Part shown: positions 1 to 7,040 of the stretch, in pieces | Numbering within the stretch: the first letter of the stretch is position 1 | How the letters are laid out: every line of letters begins with the position of its first letter | DNA from: Thermoprotei archaeon | Lineage (GTDB): Archaea > Thermoproteota > Thermoprotei > Thermofilales > B20-G17 | Direction: 5' to 3' | Assembly: GCA_003650785.1 (NCBI GenBank) | Contig: QMRW01000032.1 | Coordinates: forward strand, 1 to 11,981 | Length of the DNA: 11,981 bases | Translations under genes and position numbers: made by a program | The notes under the pieces: model-generated | What the model was told of the DNA's origin: nothing | Databases searched by the model: none | The model's input: only the letters and a program-made list of their open reading frames with translations

Positions 1-108
1 GTAGTATTCGAAGAGACAAGTGGACTCAGTCCTTTCTTTGAGTACTACGCAACGAAGGTATTCAATAACCCAGATGATCTCTTCAGTGAGCTCTCAGGGA
101 AAAAGTAA
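1..108 (+). CDS. C-terminal fragment of an unidentified protein (5' end outside window)
   Basis: Frame 1 is open from the first base to a TAA at 106-108 and gives 35 residues ending in FSELSGKK. The peptide has ordinary composition, rich in aromatic residues (SPFFEYYATKVF) with an acidic stretch (NNPDD) and a lysine-ending tail. It has no motif I recognise. The stop lies 35 bp before the triosephosphate isomerase start on the same strand, so the two may be co-transcribed. The ATG-led frame at 20-208 overlaps this tail and the start of the isomerase gene and looks like an out-of-frame shadow. Function unknown; reading frame fairly secure. Confidence 0.6.
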   Translation, partial: VVFEETSGLSPFFEYYATKVFNNPDDLFSELSGKK

Positions 109-130
109 AAAAGACCAAGTACAAATCCCT

Positions 131-136
131 AGGGGT
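131..136 (+). promoter_or_regulatory. Shine-Dalgarno site of the triosephosphate isomerase gene
   Basis: AGGGGT lies 7 nt before the ATG at 144. It supports that ATG as the start and a leadered (not leaderless) message, as expected for a gene sitting inside a transcript. Confidence 0.5.
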
Positions 137-143
137 AGATCAA

Positions 144-827
144 ATGACAGAAATAACATATCCGCTAATACTGATAAACTTCAAGAGCTATACACAGTCA
201 TCGGGTAGGAGAGCAGTAGAGCTAGCTAAGACAGCCGAAAGAGTATGGAAGGAGACAGGAGTGACAATAGCGGTTGCACCTCAGCTAACAGATCTAGGCG
301 TAGTGGCTCAATCTGTAGAGATTCCTGTATTCTCTCAACATGTGGACAACGTACTACCTGGAGCACATACGGGACATGTAACCCTAGAAGCTGTTAAAGA
401 TGCTGGAGCCATAGGTACTATGCTAAACCACTCTGAGAAAAGATTAAGGTTAGATGTAATAGACGACATAGTCAAACGAGCTAAAGAACTTAAATTAAAG
501 ACCGTTGTATGTGCTAATACAGCTGAAGTAAGTGCAGCAGTAGCTGCATTAGGACCGGACATGGTAGCTATAGAACCCCCTGAACTCATAGGAACGGGAA
601 TTCCAGTATCAAGAGCTAAACCTGAGATAGTGACTAATACCTTAAAGCTTGTAAAGAGAGTAAATCCCAAGATCAGAGTGCTATGCGGTGCAGGTATCTC
701 TAGTGGTGAGGATGTTGCTGCCGCTATAAGGTTAGGAACAGTAGGAGTGCTAGTAGCATCAGCTATAGTAAAGGCTAAAGACTGGTATACAGCAATATTG
801 GATATGGCTAAACCACTGATGAAGTAA
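144..827 (+). CDS. tpiA: triosephosphate isomerase
   Basis: This cytosolic glycolysis/gluconeogenesis enzyme interconverts dihydroxyacetone phosphate and glyceraldehyde 3-phosphate. The product has 227 residues, the usual short archaeal form (bacterial and eukaryotic enzymes are about 250). Visible active-site elements are the N-x-K motif (N12, K14 in INFKSY), the electrophilic His96 in LNHSEKR, the catalytic Glu144 in IEPPELIGTG with the mobile loop just after it, and the phosphate-binding segments CGAGISSGED (181-190) and GVLVASAIV (201-209). All catalytic residues are present and the gene looks intact. The ATG follows a Shine-Dalgarno site. It lies 35 bp after an unidentified gene tail, possibly in one operon, and is followed by tRNA-Arg 151 bp downstream. 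Confidence 0.96.
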   Translation: MTEITYPLILINFKSYTQSSGRRAVELAKTAERVWKETGVTIAVAPQLTDLGVVAQSVEIPVFSQHVDNVLPGAHTGHVTLEAVKDAGAIGTMLNHSEKRLRLDVIDDIVKRAKELKLKTVVCANTAEVSAAVAALGPDMVAIEPPELIGTGIPVSRAKPEIVTNTLKLVKRVNPKIRVLCGAGISSGEDVAAAIRLGTVGVLVASAIVKAKDWYTAILDMAKPLMK

Positions 828-947
828 AATAACATCAAGCAGGAAAATACGAGTACAGGAAGCAATAAGGTTAATATGGAATTCTCTCTTTATCAACAGC
901 AGTTACAATGTACCTTTAAAACCTCCTAAAGCGAAATTGACATAAGA

Positions 948-955
948 TTATTATA
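948..955 (+). promoter_or_regulatory. TATA box of tRNA-Arg
   Basis: TTATTATA is centred about 27 nt before the first base of the mature tRNA at 979. This is the usual archaeal spacing and implies little or no 5' leader. The 828-947 stretch before it holds no gene I can support. Confidence 0.5.
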
Positions 956-978
956 CATAGGAGCCTATCGAGTAACAG

Positions 979-1066
979 GGGCCCGTAGCGTAGTCAGGAT
1001 AGCGCGACGGCCTTCGGATGAGGGGAGGAGAGCCGTAGGTCCCGGGTTCAAATCCCGGCGGGCCCA
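979..1066 (+). tRNA. tRNA-Arg, anticodon TCG, with a 13-nt intron
   Basis: The complete cloverleaf can be drawn. The acceptor pairs GGGCCCG (979-985) with CGGGCCC (1059-1065), with discriminator A at 1066. The D-stem pairs GCGT with GCGC. The anticodon stem pairs ACGGC (1007-1011) with GCCGT (1032-1036). The T-arm is CCGGG-TTCAAAT-CCCGG. With the intron at 1018-1030 removed, the anticodon loop is the 7-nt CTTCGGA, giving TCG (1014-1016), which reads CGA arginine codons. CCA is not encoded (CTAT follows the discriminator). It faces the DUF371 gene convergently. Confidence 0.93.
1018..1030 (+). other. tRNA-Arg intron, canonical position 37/38
   Basis: The 13-nt intron begins ATG and ends GAG. 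A bulge-helix motif for the archaeal splicing endonuclease can be drawn: exon CUUC (32-35) pairs with intron GAGG (1025-1028) in four base pairs, flanked by 3-nt bulges GG|A and AG|A cut after their second base. The remaining 6 nt form only a loop, so this is a relaxed bulge-helix-loop with no inner helix. Confidence 0.8.
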
Positions 1067-1100
1067 CTATTTTGGCACTATCTTCATTACTCTAGCAAGT

Positions 1101-1553
1101 TCATATTGTGAATACCATTAGTAATATCTCAAGAGTAGCTTCTCTACTTTTTAATTTTCTTATAAGTTCTCTATTTATGTCTATAGCCGCTTTATTCGCC
1201 TCTATAGCAATAGTCCTTTCATCTATATACCTGCTTTTCCTGATAACAATCGACCTAGGACTTGATAGTAGTAGGTTTGGACTGCCCCTTGCAACTACTG
1301 TATCTTGAAGTGTACCTGATCTCAAAACTACTACCAATATCGATCCTGGTTTTTTCAAGTAGTACTTGAATGATTCTGAGAGATCACTAGCAGCCTTATT
1401 AGCCGATATGGCTATTATACAGTCACCCCTAGGAGTTAAGTATTTATCCTTAGTTACCTCAAGAGTAGTCCTATGTGTGGCTTTCACATTTTTGTGACCT
1501 TTAGCTAAGATCCTCTCTATAACTCTGGGTCTCTTTTTAGTAAGAGAAGCCAT
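1101..1553 (-). CDS. DUF371 family archaeal protein
   Basis: The 150-residue protein resembles the archaeal DUF371 family. It has the family-like stretch AKGHKNVKATHRTTLEVTK (residues 17-35), then LTPRGDCIIAISANKA and a repeated second half (RTIAIEANKAAIDINRELI). The DUF371 function is unknown to me; the paired Ala-Asn-Lys-Ala motifs (about 51-54 and 116-119) suggest two similar halves. The ATG overlaps the 3' end of the pcm gene by 17 nt and is preceded by a G-rich run (GGGGGGT, 1555-1561) that can act as a ribosome binding site. This points to translational coupling as the last gene of the FEN-1/pcm cluster. No membrane segment or signal peptide is seen. Confidence 0.78.
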   Translation of the reverse strand: MASLTKKRPRVIERILAKGHKNVKATHRTTLEVTKDKYLTPRGDCIIAISANKAASDLSESFKYYLKKPGSILVVVLRSGTLQDTVVARGSPNLLLSSPRSIVIRKSRYIDERTIAIEANKAAIDINRELIRKLKSREATLEILLMVFTI

Positions 1554-2211
1554 CTACCCCCCTGAGTTTAACAAATACGCATGGACCAGCACTCATTACG
1601 ATCACTCCATCACGACGTTTTATTACTACGCTCAGTTCCTGCATGAACTCAGTACCAATTGGTATAACCATAGTACCACCTATCTCTAGACTTTCCAATA
1701 ATCTATTAGGAATACGAGGAGCAGCTGCTGTAACTAATATTTTGTTAAATTTATATCTGAATGGTGGTGTGAAACTTCCATCTCCACAGACCACGCTTAC
1801 ATCTAAGTCATAACCTGAAGTCTTCAGATTTTCATAGGCAAATTTTGTGAGATCTTTGTCTATCTCAATCGAGCATACATGCCCTCTTTTTTCATCCCCT
1901 GACCTAGCTACTATCTCTGCACACAGAGCAGCATGATAGCCACTTCCAGTACCGACTTCGAGTACAAAGTCCCCTGGTTTAAGATCCAACTCTTCGCACA
2001 TTATAGCACACATGTGAGGAGCGCTTATGGTTTGACCTTTAAGTGTAGGTAGAGGAGTATCGTAGTATGAATACTCTCTATAACGGGGTGGTACGAATTT
2101 TTCCCTAGGTACTTTCGAGAAAGCCTTAGCTACTAATTTACTCCTTATATATCCCTCTCTTACAAGCCTCTTTACTAAATCTCTCCTCTGATCCTCAAAA
2201 TTCGTTCTCAT
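1537..2211 (-). CDS. pcm: protein-L-isoaspartate O-methyltransferase
   Basis: This enzyme uses S-adenosylmethionine to methylate isoaspartyl residues in damaged proteins, starting their repair; it acts in the cytosol. The product has 224 residues, normal for the family. Visible elements are the substrate-side motif GQTISAPHM (59-67), SAM motif I VLEVGTGSGYHAA (83-95), an acidic motif IEID (115-118) after the next strand, GDG (143-145), ILVTAAAP (158-165), and the C-terminal FVKLRG block (213-218). It starts 12 nt after the FEN-1 stop and overlaps the DUF371 start by 17 nt, so the three are probably one transcript. Its ribosome binding site is weak (GTGA), which fits reinitiation after FEN-1. 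Confidence 0.95.
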   Translation of the reverse strand: MRTNFEDQRRDLVKRLVREGYIRSKLVAKAFSKVPREKFVPPRYREYSYYDTPLPTLKGQTISAPHMCAIMCEELDLKPGDFVLEVGTGSGYHAALCAEIVARSGDEKRGHVCSIEIDKDLTKFAYENLKTSGYDLDVSVVCGDGSFTPPFRYKFNKILVTAAAPRIPNRLLESLEIGGTMVIPIGTEFMQELSVVIKRRDGVIVMSAGPCVFVKLRGVDGFSY

Positions 2212-2223
2212 ATTTTCACTATA

Positions 2224-3264
2224 CTAGCCAAACCATATATCCAAACTTGTCTGCACACTCAGTTCTTTAAAGGCCTTAACAGCTCTTCCGAGTGCTGCTC
2301 TAACTCTCTCTTCGGAGAAGTCATGCTCACCACATAATAGGTCTATGACCTTATCTACATCAGGTTCTCTCCACTTAACGGTATAGTTACTAGTAACTTC
2401 AGGATTAAGGAATAGTCTCTTTATTTCAAGAGGATCTACAGATAGATCTACGAACTTAACAATCCCCACTATTTTTTCGAGTGCTCTATACTCTCTGATT
2501 AGTTTCAGTGCTCTTTTTGGACCTATTCCCTTAGCTCCTCCTGGATTGTAGTCCGTACCTAGTAGTATTGCTATATCCACTAGCTGTTCCCTAGTTATTC
2601 CCAGCGCGGATAGTAACTCTTTTAGGAGTATGAGCTCTGGTTTGATTTCTATGTATATGTTCCTTCTAGGAAGTTTTCTCCTCCCGGTTATAGTTAGATT
2701 TCTTATCAGTCTAGTAGTTCCATAGAGTAGAGAGTCGTAATCCTGACTAGCAGTGGCCCAGGCGTCTCCCTTAATAACCATATAAGCTGCTTGAGCTTCA
2801 CCTTCAGAGGGTGCTTGAACCCATGGTATTCCCATAAAGTCTAGTAATTTCTTAGCCTCTTCAACCATATCCTGTGTTAACTTAGAAGCCTGTTGTGCAT
2901 AGATCCTAGCAGCTTCTAGGTCTCCTCTAGCTAAAGCCTCTTCATATTTTCTATAAGCTTCCTCACGTATCCTCATTCTCTTCATTAGTTCAATTTTCTT
3001 CAACTCTGGTGGCTTTCCATCAAAGATGTATACTGGTTTTATACCGTATTCAATTAGGTTCACTGTTCTATAGAGTAGTCCATTCAAGTGACTCGTCACT
3101 CTACCCATAGAATCCATTAAGGGTGTTCCATCACGTTGTCTTATGTTTGTCAAAAACTGGTACAGAGCATTATAGGCATCAATAGCTATTACTTTGCCCC
3201 TTAAACCTTCTAGGGTTATCGTCCTCCTCACATTTTCCACTAATTCTCTTAGATCTACACCCAA
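2224..3264 (-). CDS. fen: flap structure-specific endonuclease FEN-1
   Basis: The enzyme cleaves 5' flaps made during lagging-strand synthesis and long-patch repair, working with PCNA and DNA ligase. From the TTG start it has 346 residues. The N and I nuclease regions and all metal ligands are present: D29, D82 (IFDGKPPE), E154 and E156 (PSEGEAQAA), D175 and D177 (SQDYDSLL), and D238 (LLGTDYN). The helix-two-turn-helix DNA-binding element is GIGPKRALKLI (246-256). A PCNA-interacting peptide, QTSLDIWF, lies at the extreme C-terminus. The longest frame begins with GTG at 3271-3273, but that codon lies inside the ribosome binding site. The TTG at 3262-3264 gives MGVDLREL, the usual archaeal FEN N-terminus, so I chose it. 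It heads the FEN-1/pcm/DUF371 cluster. Confidence 0.96.
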   Translation of the reverse strand: MGVDLRELVENVRRTITLEGLRGKVIAIDAYNALYQFLTNIRQRDGTPLMDSMGRVTSHLNGLLYRTVNLIEYGIKPVYIFDGKPPELKKIELMKRMRIREEAYRKYEEALARGDLEAARIYAQQASKLTQDMVEEAKKLLDFMGIPWVQAPSEGEAQAAYMVIKGDAWATASQDYDSLLYGTTRLIRNLTITGRRKLPRRNIYIEIKPELILLKELLSALGITREQLVDIAILLGTDYNPGGAKGIGPKRALKLIREYRALEKIVGIVKFVDLSVDPLEIKRLFLNPEVTSNYTVKWREPDVDKVIDLLCGEHDFSEERVRAALGRAVKAFKELSVQTSLDIWFG

Positions 3265-3268
3265 TACT

Positions 3269-3274
3269 ATCACC
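3269..3274 (-). promoter_or_regulatory. Shine-Dalgarno site of FEN-1 that decides a TTG start
   Basis: GGTGAT, the complement of the archaeal 16S 3' tail, lies 4 nt before TTG at 3262-3264. The upstream in-frame GTG overlaps this site and so cannot be the start used with it. Confidence 0.65.
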
Positions 3275-3318
3275 TTAAGGGATTATCTAAATACTTAAGA
3301 CTGGGTGTTGATTTATAT

Positions 3319-3540
3319 TTATCTTAAGGCTCTTATCAATCTCTCATTTTTCTTCAGGTACTCTACGTGTATGTATCCTCGTAGCTCCATCATCATTAGT
3401 AACTTATTGTATTCTCTTCTGCTAATGTCGTATCTACTTCTGAGGATTTTAAATAGCTCACTATCTTTAGCTATTCCTCCCCTTCGTTTTAACTCCTCCC
3501 ATAATTCGATGTAAGGTGGTAACAAAGTTAAGTCCCTCAT
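3319..3540 (-). CDS. small winged-helix-like protein coupled to Cdc48
   Basis: The 73-residue protein is mostly charged helices: IELWEELKRRGGIAK, then SELFKILRSRYDISRREYNKLL, then a hydrophobic-basic segment (MELRGYIHVEYLKKNERLI) that could be the wing strand pair of a winged helix. That fold is my inference from the helix pattern; no signature motif proves it. Its ATG overlaps the cdc48 stop in the four bases ATGA (3537-3540), the classic arrangement for translational coupling, so it should be made together with Cdc48. It may be an adaptor, a regulator, or an unrelated passenger. It could also be called simply a conserved hypothetical. Coding status is supported by the coupling and the amino-acid pattern. 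Confidence 0.68.
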   Translation of the reverse strand: MRDLTLLPPYIELWEELKRRGGIAKDSELFKILRSRYDISRREYNKLLMMMELRGYIHVEYLKKNERLIRALR

Positions 3541-5750
3541 GCGAAGTATGGTGTTGGGATAACTTTTCTCTCACGTGCTATCTTAGCTCTTTCGGACCAT
3601 GCCTTGTAGTACCTTAGCATGTCTTCGGTTATCGATGGTTTAATTCTCCTCAATGCCTCTCTAAAGTGTCTCATGTATACCTTGTCCATATTTATGTTTT
3701 CTCTTAGTGCCATCATACCAGCCTCTCTCACTAGTACTTCTAGATCTGATCCAGAAAAGCCTTCGGTTATCCTTGCAAGTTCTTCAAGATCTACGTCAGT
3801 TGCTAGTGGCATATTCCTAGTGTGTATTCTAAGTATCTCCACTCTCGATGTAAAGTCGGGAGGAGGAACATATACAAGCCTATCTAATCTACCGGGTCTT
3901 AATAGTGCGGGGTCGAGTATATCTGGCCTATTAGTTGCTCCTATTACTACTACACCTTCTAAGTTCTCTATACCACTCATCTCAGTCAATAGTTGACTTA
4001 CTACCCTCTCTGTAACCATGGAGTCTCCTATGCTCATCCCTCTCATAGGAGCGATAGCGTCTATCTCATCTAGAAATACTACACAGGGAGCTACTTGTCT
4101 AGCTTTTCTAAAGATTTCTCTAATTGCTCTTTCGGACTCGCCAACCCACTTACTAAATATCTCTGGACCTCTTACTGCTACGAAATTTGCGCCACTCTCA
4201 GTAGCTACTGCTTTAGCTAGTAGTGTCTTACCACATCCAGGTGGACCATACAAAAGAATACCCTTAGGAGGCTTTATTCCCAGTCTCTTGAAGGATTCTG
4301 GATATTTTAGCGGCCATTCAACAGCTTCCCTAAGTTCTTGTTTTACTTCGTAGAGTCCACCTATATCATCCCATCTTACAGAGGGAATTTCTATTTCAAC
4401 TTCTCTTAAAGCAGTTGGAGTGATTTCTCTGAAAGCTTTCATGAAGTCCTCCATAGTTACCTCGATACTATCTAATACTTCAGGAGGTATATTTTCCTCT
4501 TCTAGATCTATTTGAGGAAGATACCTTCTTAGGGCTTTCATTGCAGCTTCTCTACATAGTGCTGCTAGGTCTGCTCCTACAAATCCATGAGTAATCTCTG
4601 ATATTTTGTGAAGATCTACATTATCTGCAAGTGGCATATTTCTAGTATGAACCAGTAATATCTCATAACGTCCCTCTCTATCAGGTACGCCAATCTCTAT
4701 CTCTCTATCGAATCTTCCTGGTCTTCTTAATGCTGGATCGAGAGCACTAGGTCTATTAGTAGCACCTATAACTATAACATCTCCTCTAGCTTCGAGTCCG
4801 TCCATTAGTGCTAGTAGTTGTGCTACTACTCTCTTCTCTACTTCTCCTGTTACTTCTTCTCTCTTAGGAGCAATAGCATCAATCTCATCAATAAAAATTA
4901 TAGCAGGTGCATGCGCTTTAGCCTCTTCGAAAATCTCTCTAAGTCTTTGCTCAGATTCTCCATAGAACTTACTCATAATCTCAGGACCATTAATAGCTAT
5001 AAAGTATGCTTCGCTCTCAGTAGCTACTGCTTTAGCTAGTAGTGTCTTACCACATCCAGGTGGACCATACAAAAGAATACCCTTAGGAGGTTCGATACCG
5101 AGTTTTCTAAAGATCTCGGGATGTTTAAGTGGCAGTTCTACAAGTTCTCTTATCTTCTGTTTAGCTTCTTCTAAGTCTCCTATGTCATCGTAGGTTACTT
5201 TGGGTATTCTACTTATATCTACTGGTCTCTCTAGTACTATCAACCTAGTTCTCTCAGTTACCATGACAACTCCACTGGGTTTAATGGATACGGCAACAAA
5301 TGATATAGGCTGACCTAGAACTGGTATCTGTATTATATTCCCTTCACATAGTGGATAGTCCATTATTCTCTTCTTTATCCAGTTCACAAAGTGGTCATCT
5401 AATGTTAATCTAGTGGATACTGGTGCGAGTTTTACTATTACAGCTGGTCTTACATTAGCTTTTCTAATAACTACCTTATCACCTATACCTACTTGCGCAT
5501 TTCTCCTAGTAATACTGTCCATTCTTATAACGTTCATACCTCTATCTGCTGGATTTGCTATCCAGACTATTGCAGCTGTCCTGCTCTTCCCTATTATCTC
5601 TACTACATCACCTACATTTATACCAAGCTTAGCCATAACAAGAGGGTCTATTTTGACCTTTCCTCTTCCGAGTTCTCTTTGACTTGCCTCCACTACCCTC
5701 AGTTCAGCTTCCCTAGGGTTTTCACTATCTTTATTACGCGTCTTCTTCAT
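3537..5750 (-). CDS. cdc48: Cdc48/VCP/VAT-type AAA+ ATPase
   Basis: This hexameric unfoldase uses ATP to remodel or unfold proteins, and in archaea can feed the proteasome. The 737 residues are the normal length. Order: double-psi beta barrel (about 15-100) and the second N-subdomain (about 105-180); D1 with Walker A GPPGCGKT (229-236), Walker B IIFIDE (284-289) and arginine fingers in RRPGRFDR (342-349); D2 with Walker A GPPGCGKT (502-509), Walker B VVFLDE (557-562) and RPGRLDR (618-624). Both rings keep aromatic pore loops (KFYGESE 261-267 and KWVGESE 534-540), as in archaeal VAT. The C-terminus ends PYFA, near but not identical to a proteasome-docking hydrophobic-Tyr-X tail. The ATG has a GGGAG site 6 nt upstream (5757-5761), and a TATA-like element lies at about 5809-5817. 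A 77-bp stretch is identical between D1 and D2. Confidence 0.97.
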   Translation of the reverse strand: MKKTRNKDSENPREAELRVVEASQRELGRGKVKIDPLVMAKLGINVGDVVEIIGKSRTAAIVWIANPADRGMNVIRMDSITRRNAQVGIGDKVVIRKANVRPAVIVKLAPVSTRLTLDDHFVNWIKKRIMDYPLCEGNIIQIPVLGQPISFVAVSIKPSGVVMVTERTRLIVLERPVDISRIPKVTYDDIGDLEEAKQKIRELVELPLKHPEIFRKLGIEPPKGILLYGPPGCGKTLLAKAVATESEAYFIAINGPEIMSKFYGESEQRLREIFEEAKAHAPAIIFIDEIDAIAPKREEVTGEVEKRVVAQLLALMDGLEARGDVIVIGATNRPSALDPALRRPGRFDREIEIGVPDREGRYEILLVHTRNMPLADNVDLHKISEITHGFVGADLAALCREAAMKALRRYLPQIDLEEENIPPEVLDSIEVTMEDFMKAFREITPTALREVEIEIPSVRWDDIGGLYEVKQELREAVEWPLKYPESFKRLGIKPPKGILLYGPPGCGKTLLAKAVATESGANFVAVRGPEIFSKWVGESERAIREIFRKARQVAPCVVFLDEIDAIAPMRGMSIGDSMVTERVVSQLLTEMSGIENLEGVVVIGATNRPDILDPALLRPGRLDRLVYVPPPDFTSRVEILRIHTRNMPLATDVDLEELARITEGFSGSDLEVLVREAGMMALRENINMDKVYMRHFREALRRIKPSITEDMLRYYKAWSERAKIARERKVIPTPYFA
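4195..4271 (-). repeat. 77-bp perfect repeat, copy in the D2 domain of cdc48
   Basis: This is identical base for base to 5014-5090, at an offset of 819 bp. It encodes the region from PPKG through Walker A to ATES (about residues 494-519), including every synonymous position. Flanking sequence diverges at once on both sides. Confidence 0.95.
5014..5090 (-). repeat. 77-bp perfect repeat, copy in the D1 domain of cdc48
   Basis: This is the partner of 4195-4271. It encodes the same residues (about 221-246) around the D1 Walker A. Identity at third codon positions goes beyond what protein conservation requires. Confidence 0.95.
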
Positions 5751-5837
5751 ATCAGTCTCCCTTAATCCTCACCTAGTAATTAGCAATCCTAAGATAATAA
5801 TCTATCTCGATAAGTTTAAGAGGTAGTGCTTCTCAGA

Positions 5838-6113
5838 CTATTCTACAAGTCTGCTTACTCTTACTACTTCTACTTGACTGACTCCCTTTACTGTAGATAT
5901 TAGTGCTTCTAGATTTGATGTACCACCTACAGTCTCTTCAGGTATAGCTATGCTTAAGAGTAGCGCTTTTAAACCAAAGGCTATGGGCTCTTCTCCATAC
6001 TGTAATACTTCATAGTCCTGTGGTAGTGCTTTAGAGATCCTAGTTTTAAGTTCTTCTAAACTAGTATCTGGATCTTCTGGAAATATTTTCAATAGTACGG
6101 CGACTCTTCTCAT
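5838..6113 (-). CDS. ef1b: translation elongation factor 1-beta (aEF1B)
   Basis: This is the guanine nucleotide exchange factor for archaeal EF-1 alpha; it restores the GTP form after each round of aminoacyl-tRNA delivery. The product has 91 residues, the normal length for the archaeal single-domain form. It has the ferredoxin-like pattern: strand VAVLLKIFPED, helix SLEELKTRISKAL, strand EEPIAFGLKALLLSIAIPE, helix SNLEALISTVKG, strand VSQVEVVRVSRLVE. GGGAGG (6121-6126) lies 7 nt before the ATG. A TATA-like CTTTAAATA (6146-6154) lies further upstream. It follows the double zinc ribbon gene by 70 bp on the same strand, a pairing I believe recurs in archaea. No defects seen. Confidence 0.93.
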   Translation of the reverse strand: MRRVAVLLKIFPEDPDTSLEELKTRISKALPQDYEVLQYGEEPIAFGLKALLLSIAIPEETVGGTSNLEALISTVKGVSQVEVVRVSRLVE

Positions 6114-6145
6114 ACTATTTCCTCCCGCTCATAAATGATTGACTC

Positions 6146-6154
6146 TATTTAAAG
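6146..6154 (-). promoter_or_regulatory. probable TATA box of the aEF1B gene
   Basis: On the minus strand CTTTAAATA is centred about 37 nt before the ATG, so transcription would start about 10 nt before it. The site suggests aEF1B can be transcribed apart from the zinc ribbon gene. Confidence 0.4.
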
Positions 6155-6183
6155 CTATGGTTGGTGAGTTAGAATAATACGAT

Positions 6184-6366
6184 TCAGGGTCCCTTAAAAC
6201 CACATTTAGGACATATATATGGATTGACTAATCTTCTACACTTGTAGCATCGCCATATAACTACTTCTCCGCAGTTTGGACATCTAAACGATGTCCCTCT
6301 TTCAAAGGGTGGTATAGGTTTGCCACAGGATGAGCATATAGGCAACCTGAGACCCGTACTGGACAT
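6184..6366 (-). CDS. small double zinc ribbon protein (HVO_2753-like)
   Basis: From the ATG at 6364-6366 the product has 60 residues. It carries four cysteine pairs: CSSCG, CPNCG, CYKC and CPKCG (cysteines 11/14, 29/32, 40/43, 52/55), enough for two zinc sites, and it ends GFKGP. This matches the short archaeal zinc-finger family typified by Haloferax HVO_2753, which has four CPxCG-type motifs and whose molecular role is not settled. A longer frame starts with GTG at 6379-6381. I prefer the ATG because AGGT lies 9 nt upstream of it and the family starts close to the first cysteine pair. A TATA-like element lies at about 6411-6420. It precedes aEF1B on the same strand, suggesting a link to translation. 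Confidence 0.85.
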   Translation of the reverse strand: MSSTGLRLPICSSCGKPIPPFERGTSFRCPNCGEVVIWRCYKCRRLVNPYICPKCGFKGP

Positions 6367-6527
6367 GTTTATTACCTGCACTCTCTATAGGAATGGGTTA
6401 ATAACTTTTACTAATATATGAATGAACTATTCTCTTTTAAAGAGGTAGAGATTTTCAGATCTATCCGATAAACAGTATAGAACTATTTCCCTACAATAGC
6501 ACTCACTCTATGCTCTATAAAACACTT

Positions 6528-7040
6528 CTATGCTTCTATTATAACTTCTCTGTGAAATATCTCCTTTAATATGGACTCTACAATCCCCTTGGGTATGTAC
6601 ATTCTCTTCACCGAGGGATACACCTTTATGCTATACTGTGAGCTTCCATCTGGAAACCATGCTATGTTAAGAGATAGTAATCTAGCTGGTTGAATGATCT
6701 GTTCTATTATCGATCTTTCAGTTCTCCTTTTGATAATCATTTTCACATACCTAGGCCTTATTGCTCTCAGTTTGGTTTTTACCTCTTTTTCCAATTTTGC
6801 TAAATCTCCTCTATCGATACTTCCATTAGCCATTAAAATTATCAGAAATCCAGATTTTTCGTAAGCTTTCAAGAATTCCATATTCTTGATTAAACTGTAC
6901 CCTTTATTTTCTAGTTCGGATAGACATCTAGCTACTTCAAAGTCCAGTTCACTGTATTTACCCTCTTCTATCATTTTTTGACACTTATAGCATAGGACTC
7001 CAGTTCTCAGATCGAATTGACAGAAGGGTGTCTTAACCAT
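6528..7040 (-). CDS. archaeal NusA-like / KH-domain RNA-binding protein
   Basis: From the ATG at 7038-7040 the product has 170 residues. The N-terminus has a cysteine cluster (C7, C17, C20 in FCQFDLRTGVLCYKC) like a short zinc-binding knuckle. It is followed by a helix typical of this crenarchaeal family (SELDFEVARCLSEL). The middle and C-terminal parts (ERSIIEQIIQPARLLSLNI, then WFPDGSSQYSIKV) look like a KH-type RNA-binding fold of the archaeal NusA-like transcription elongation factor group. That assignment rests on recall of related proteins, not a search. The in-frame GTG at 7047-7049 is buried in a strong ribosome binding site, so the later ATG is the start. It begins just upstream of the Alba stop, so the two genes are probably coupled. 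Confidence 0.68.
   Translation of the reverse strand: MVKTPFCQFDLRTGVLCYKCQKMIEEGKYSELDFEVARCLSELENKGYSLIKNMEFLKAYEKSGFLIILMANGSIDRGDLAKLEKEVKTKLRAIRPRYVKMIIKRRTERSIIEQIIQPARLLSLNIAWFPDGSSQYSIKVYPSVKRMYIPKGIVESILKEIFHREVIIEA

Noticed and set aside
335..865. 176-codon minus-strand frame opposite triosephosphate isomerase
   Set aside because: It is antisense to a gene with all catalytic motifs intact, has no recognisable domain, and its composition (Ser/Thr/Pro/Leu rich) is typical of an antisense shadow.
4195..5090. 77-bp repeat as part of a mobile element
   Set aside because: Both copies are in frame within conserved ATPase domains, with no transposase, terminal repeats or target duplications.
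3619..5765. Several + strand frames opposite cdc48
   Set aside because: All lie antisense to a full-length Cdc48 and show shadow-like composition with no motif.
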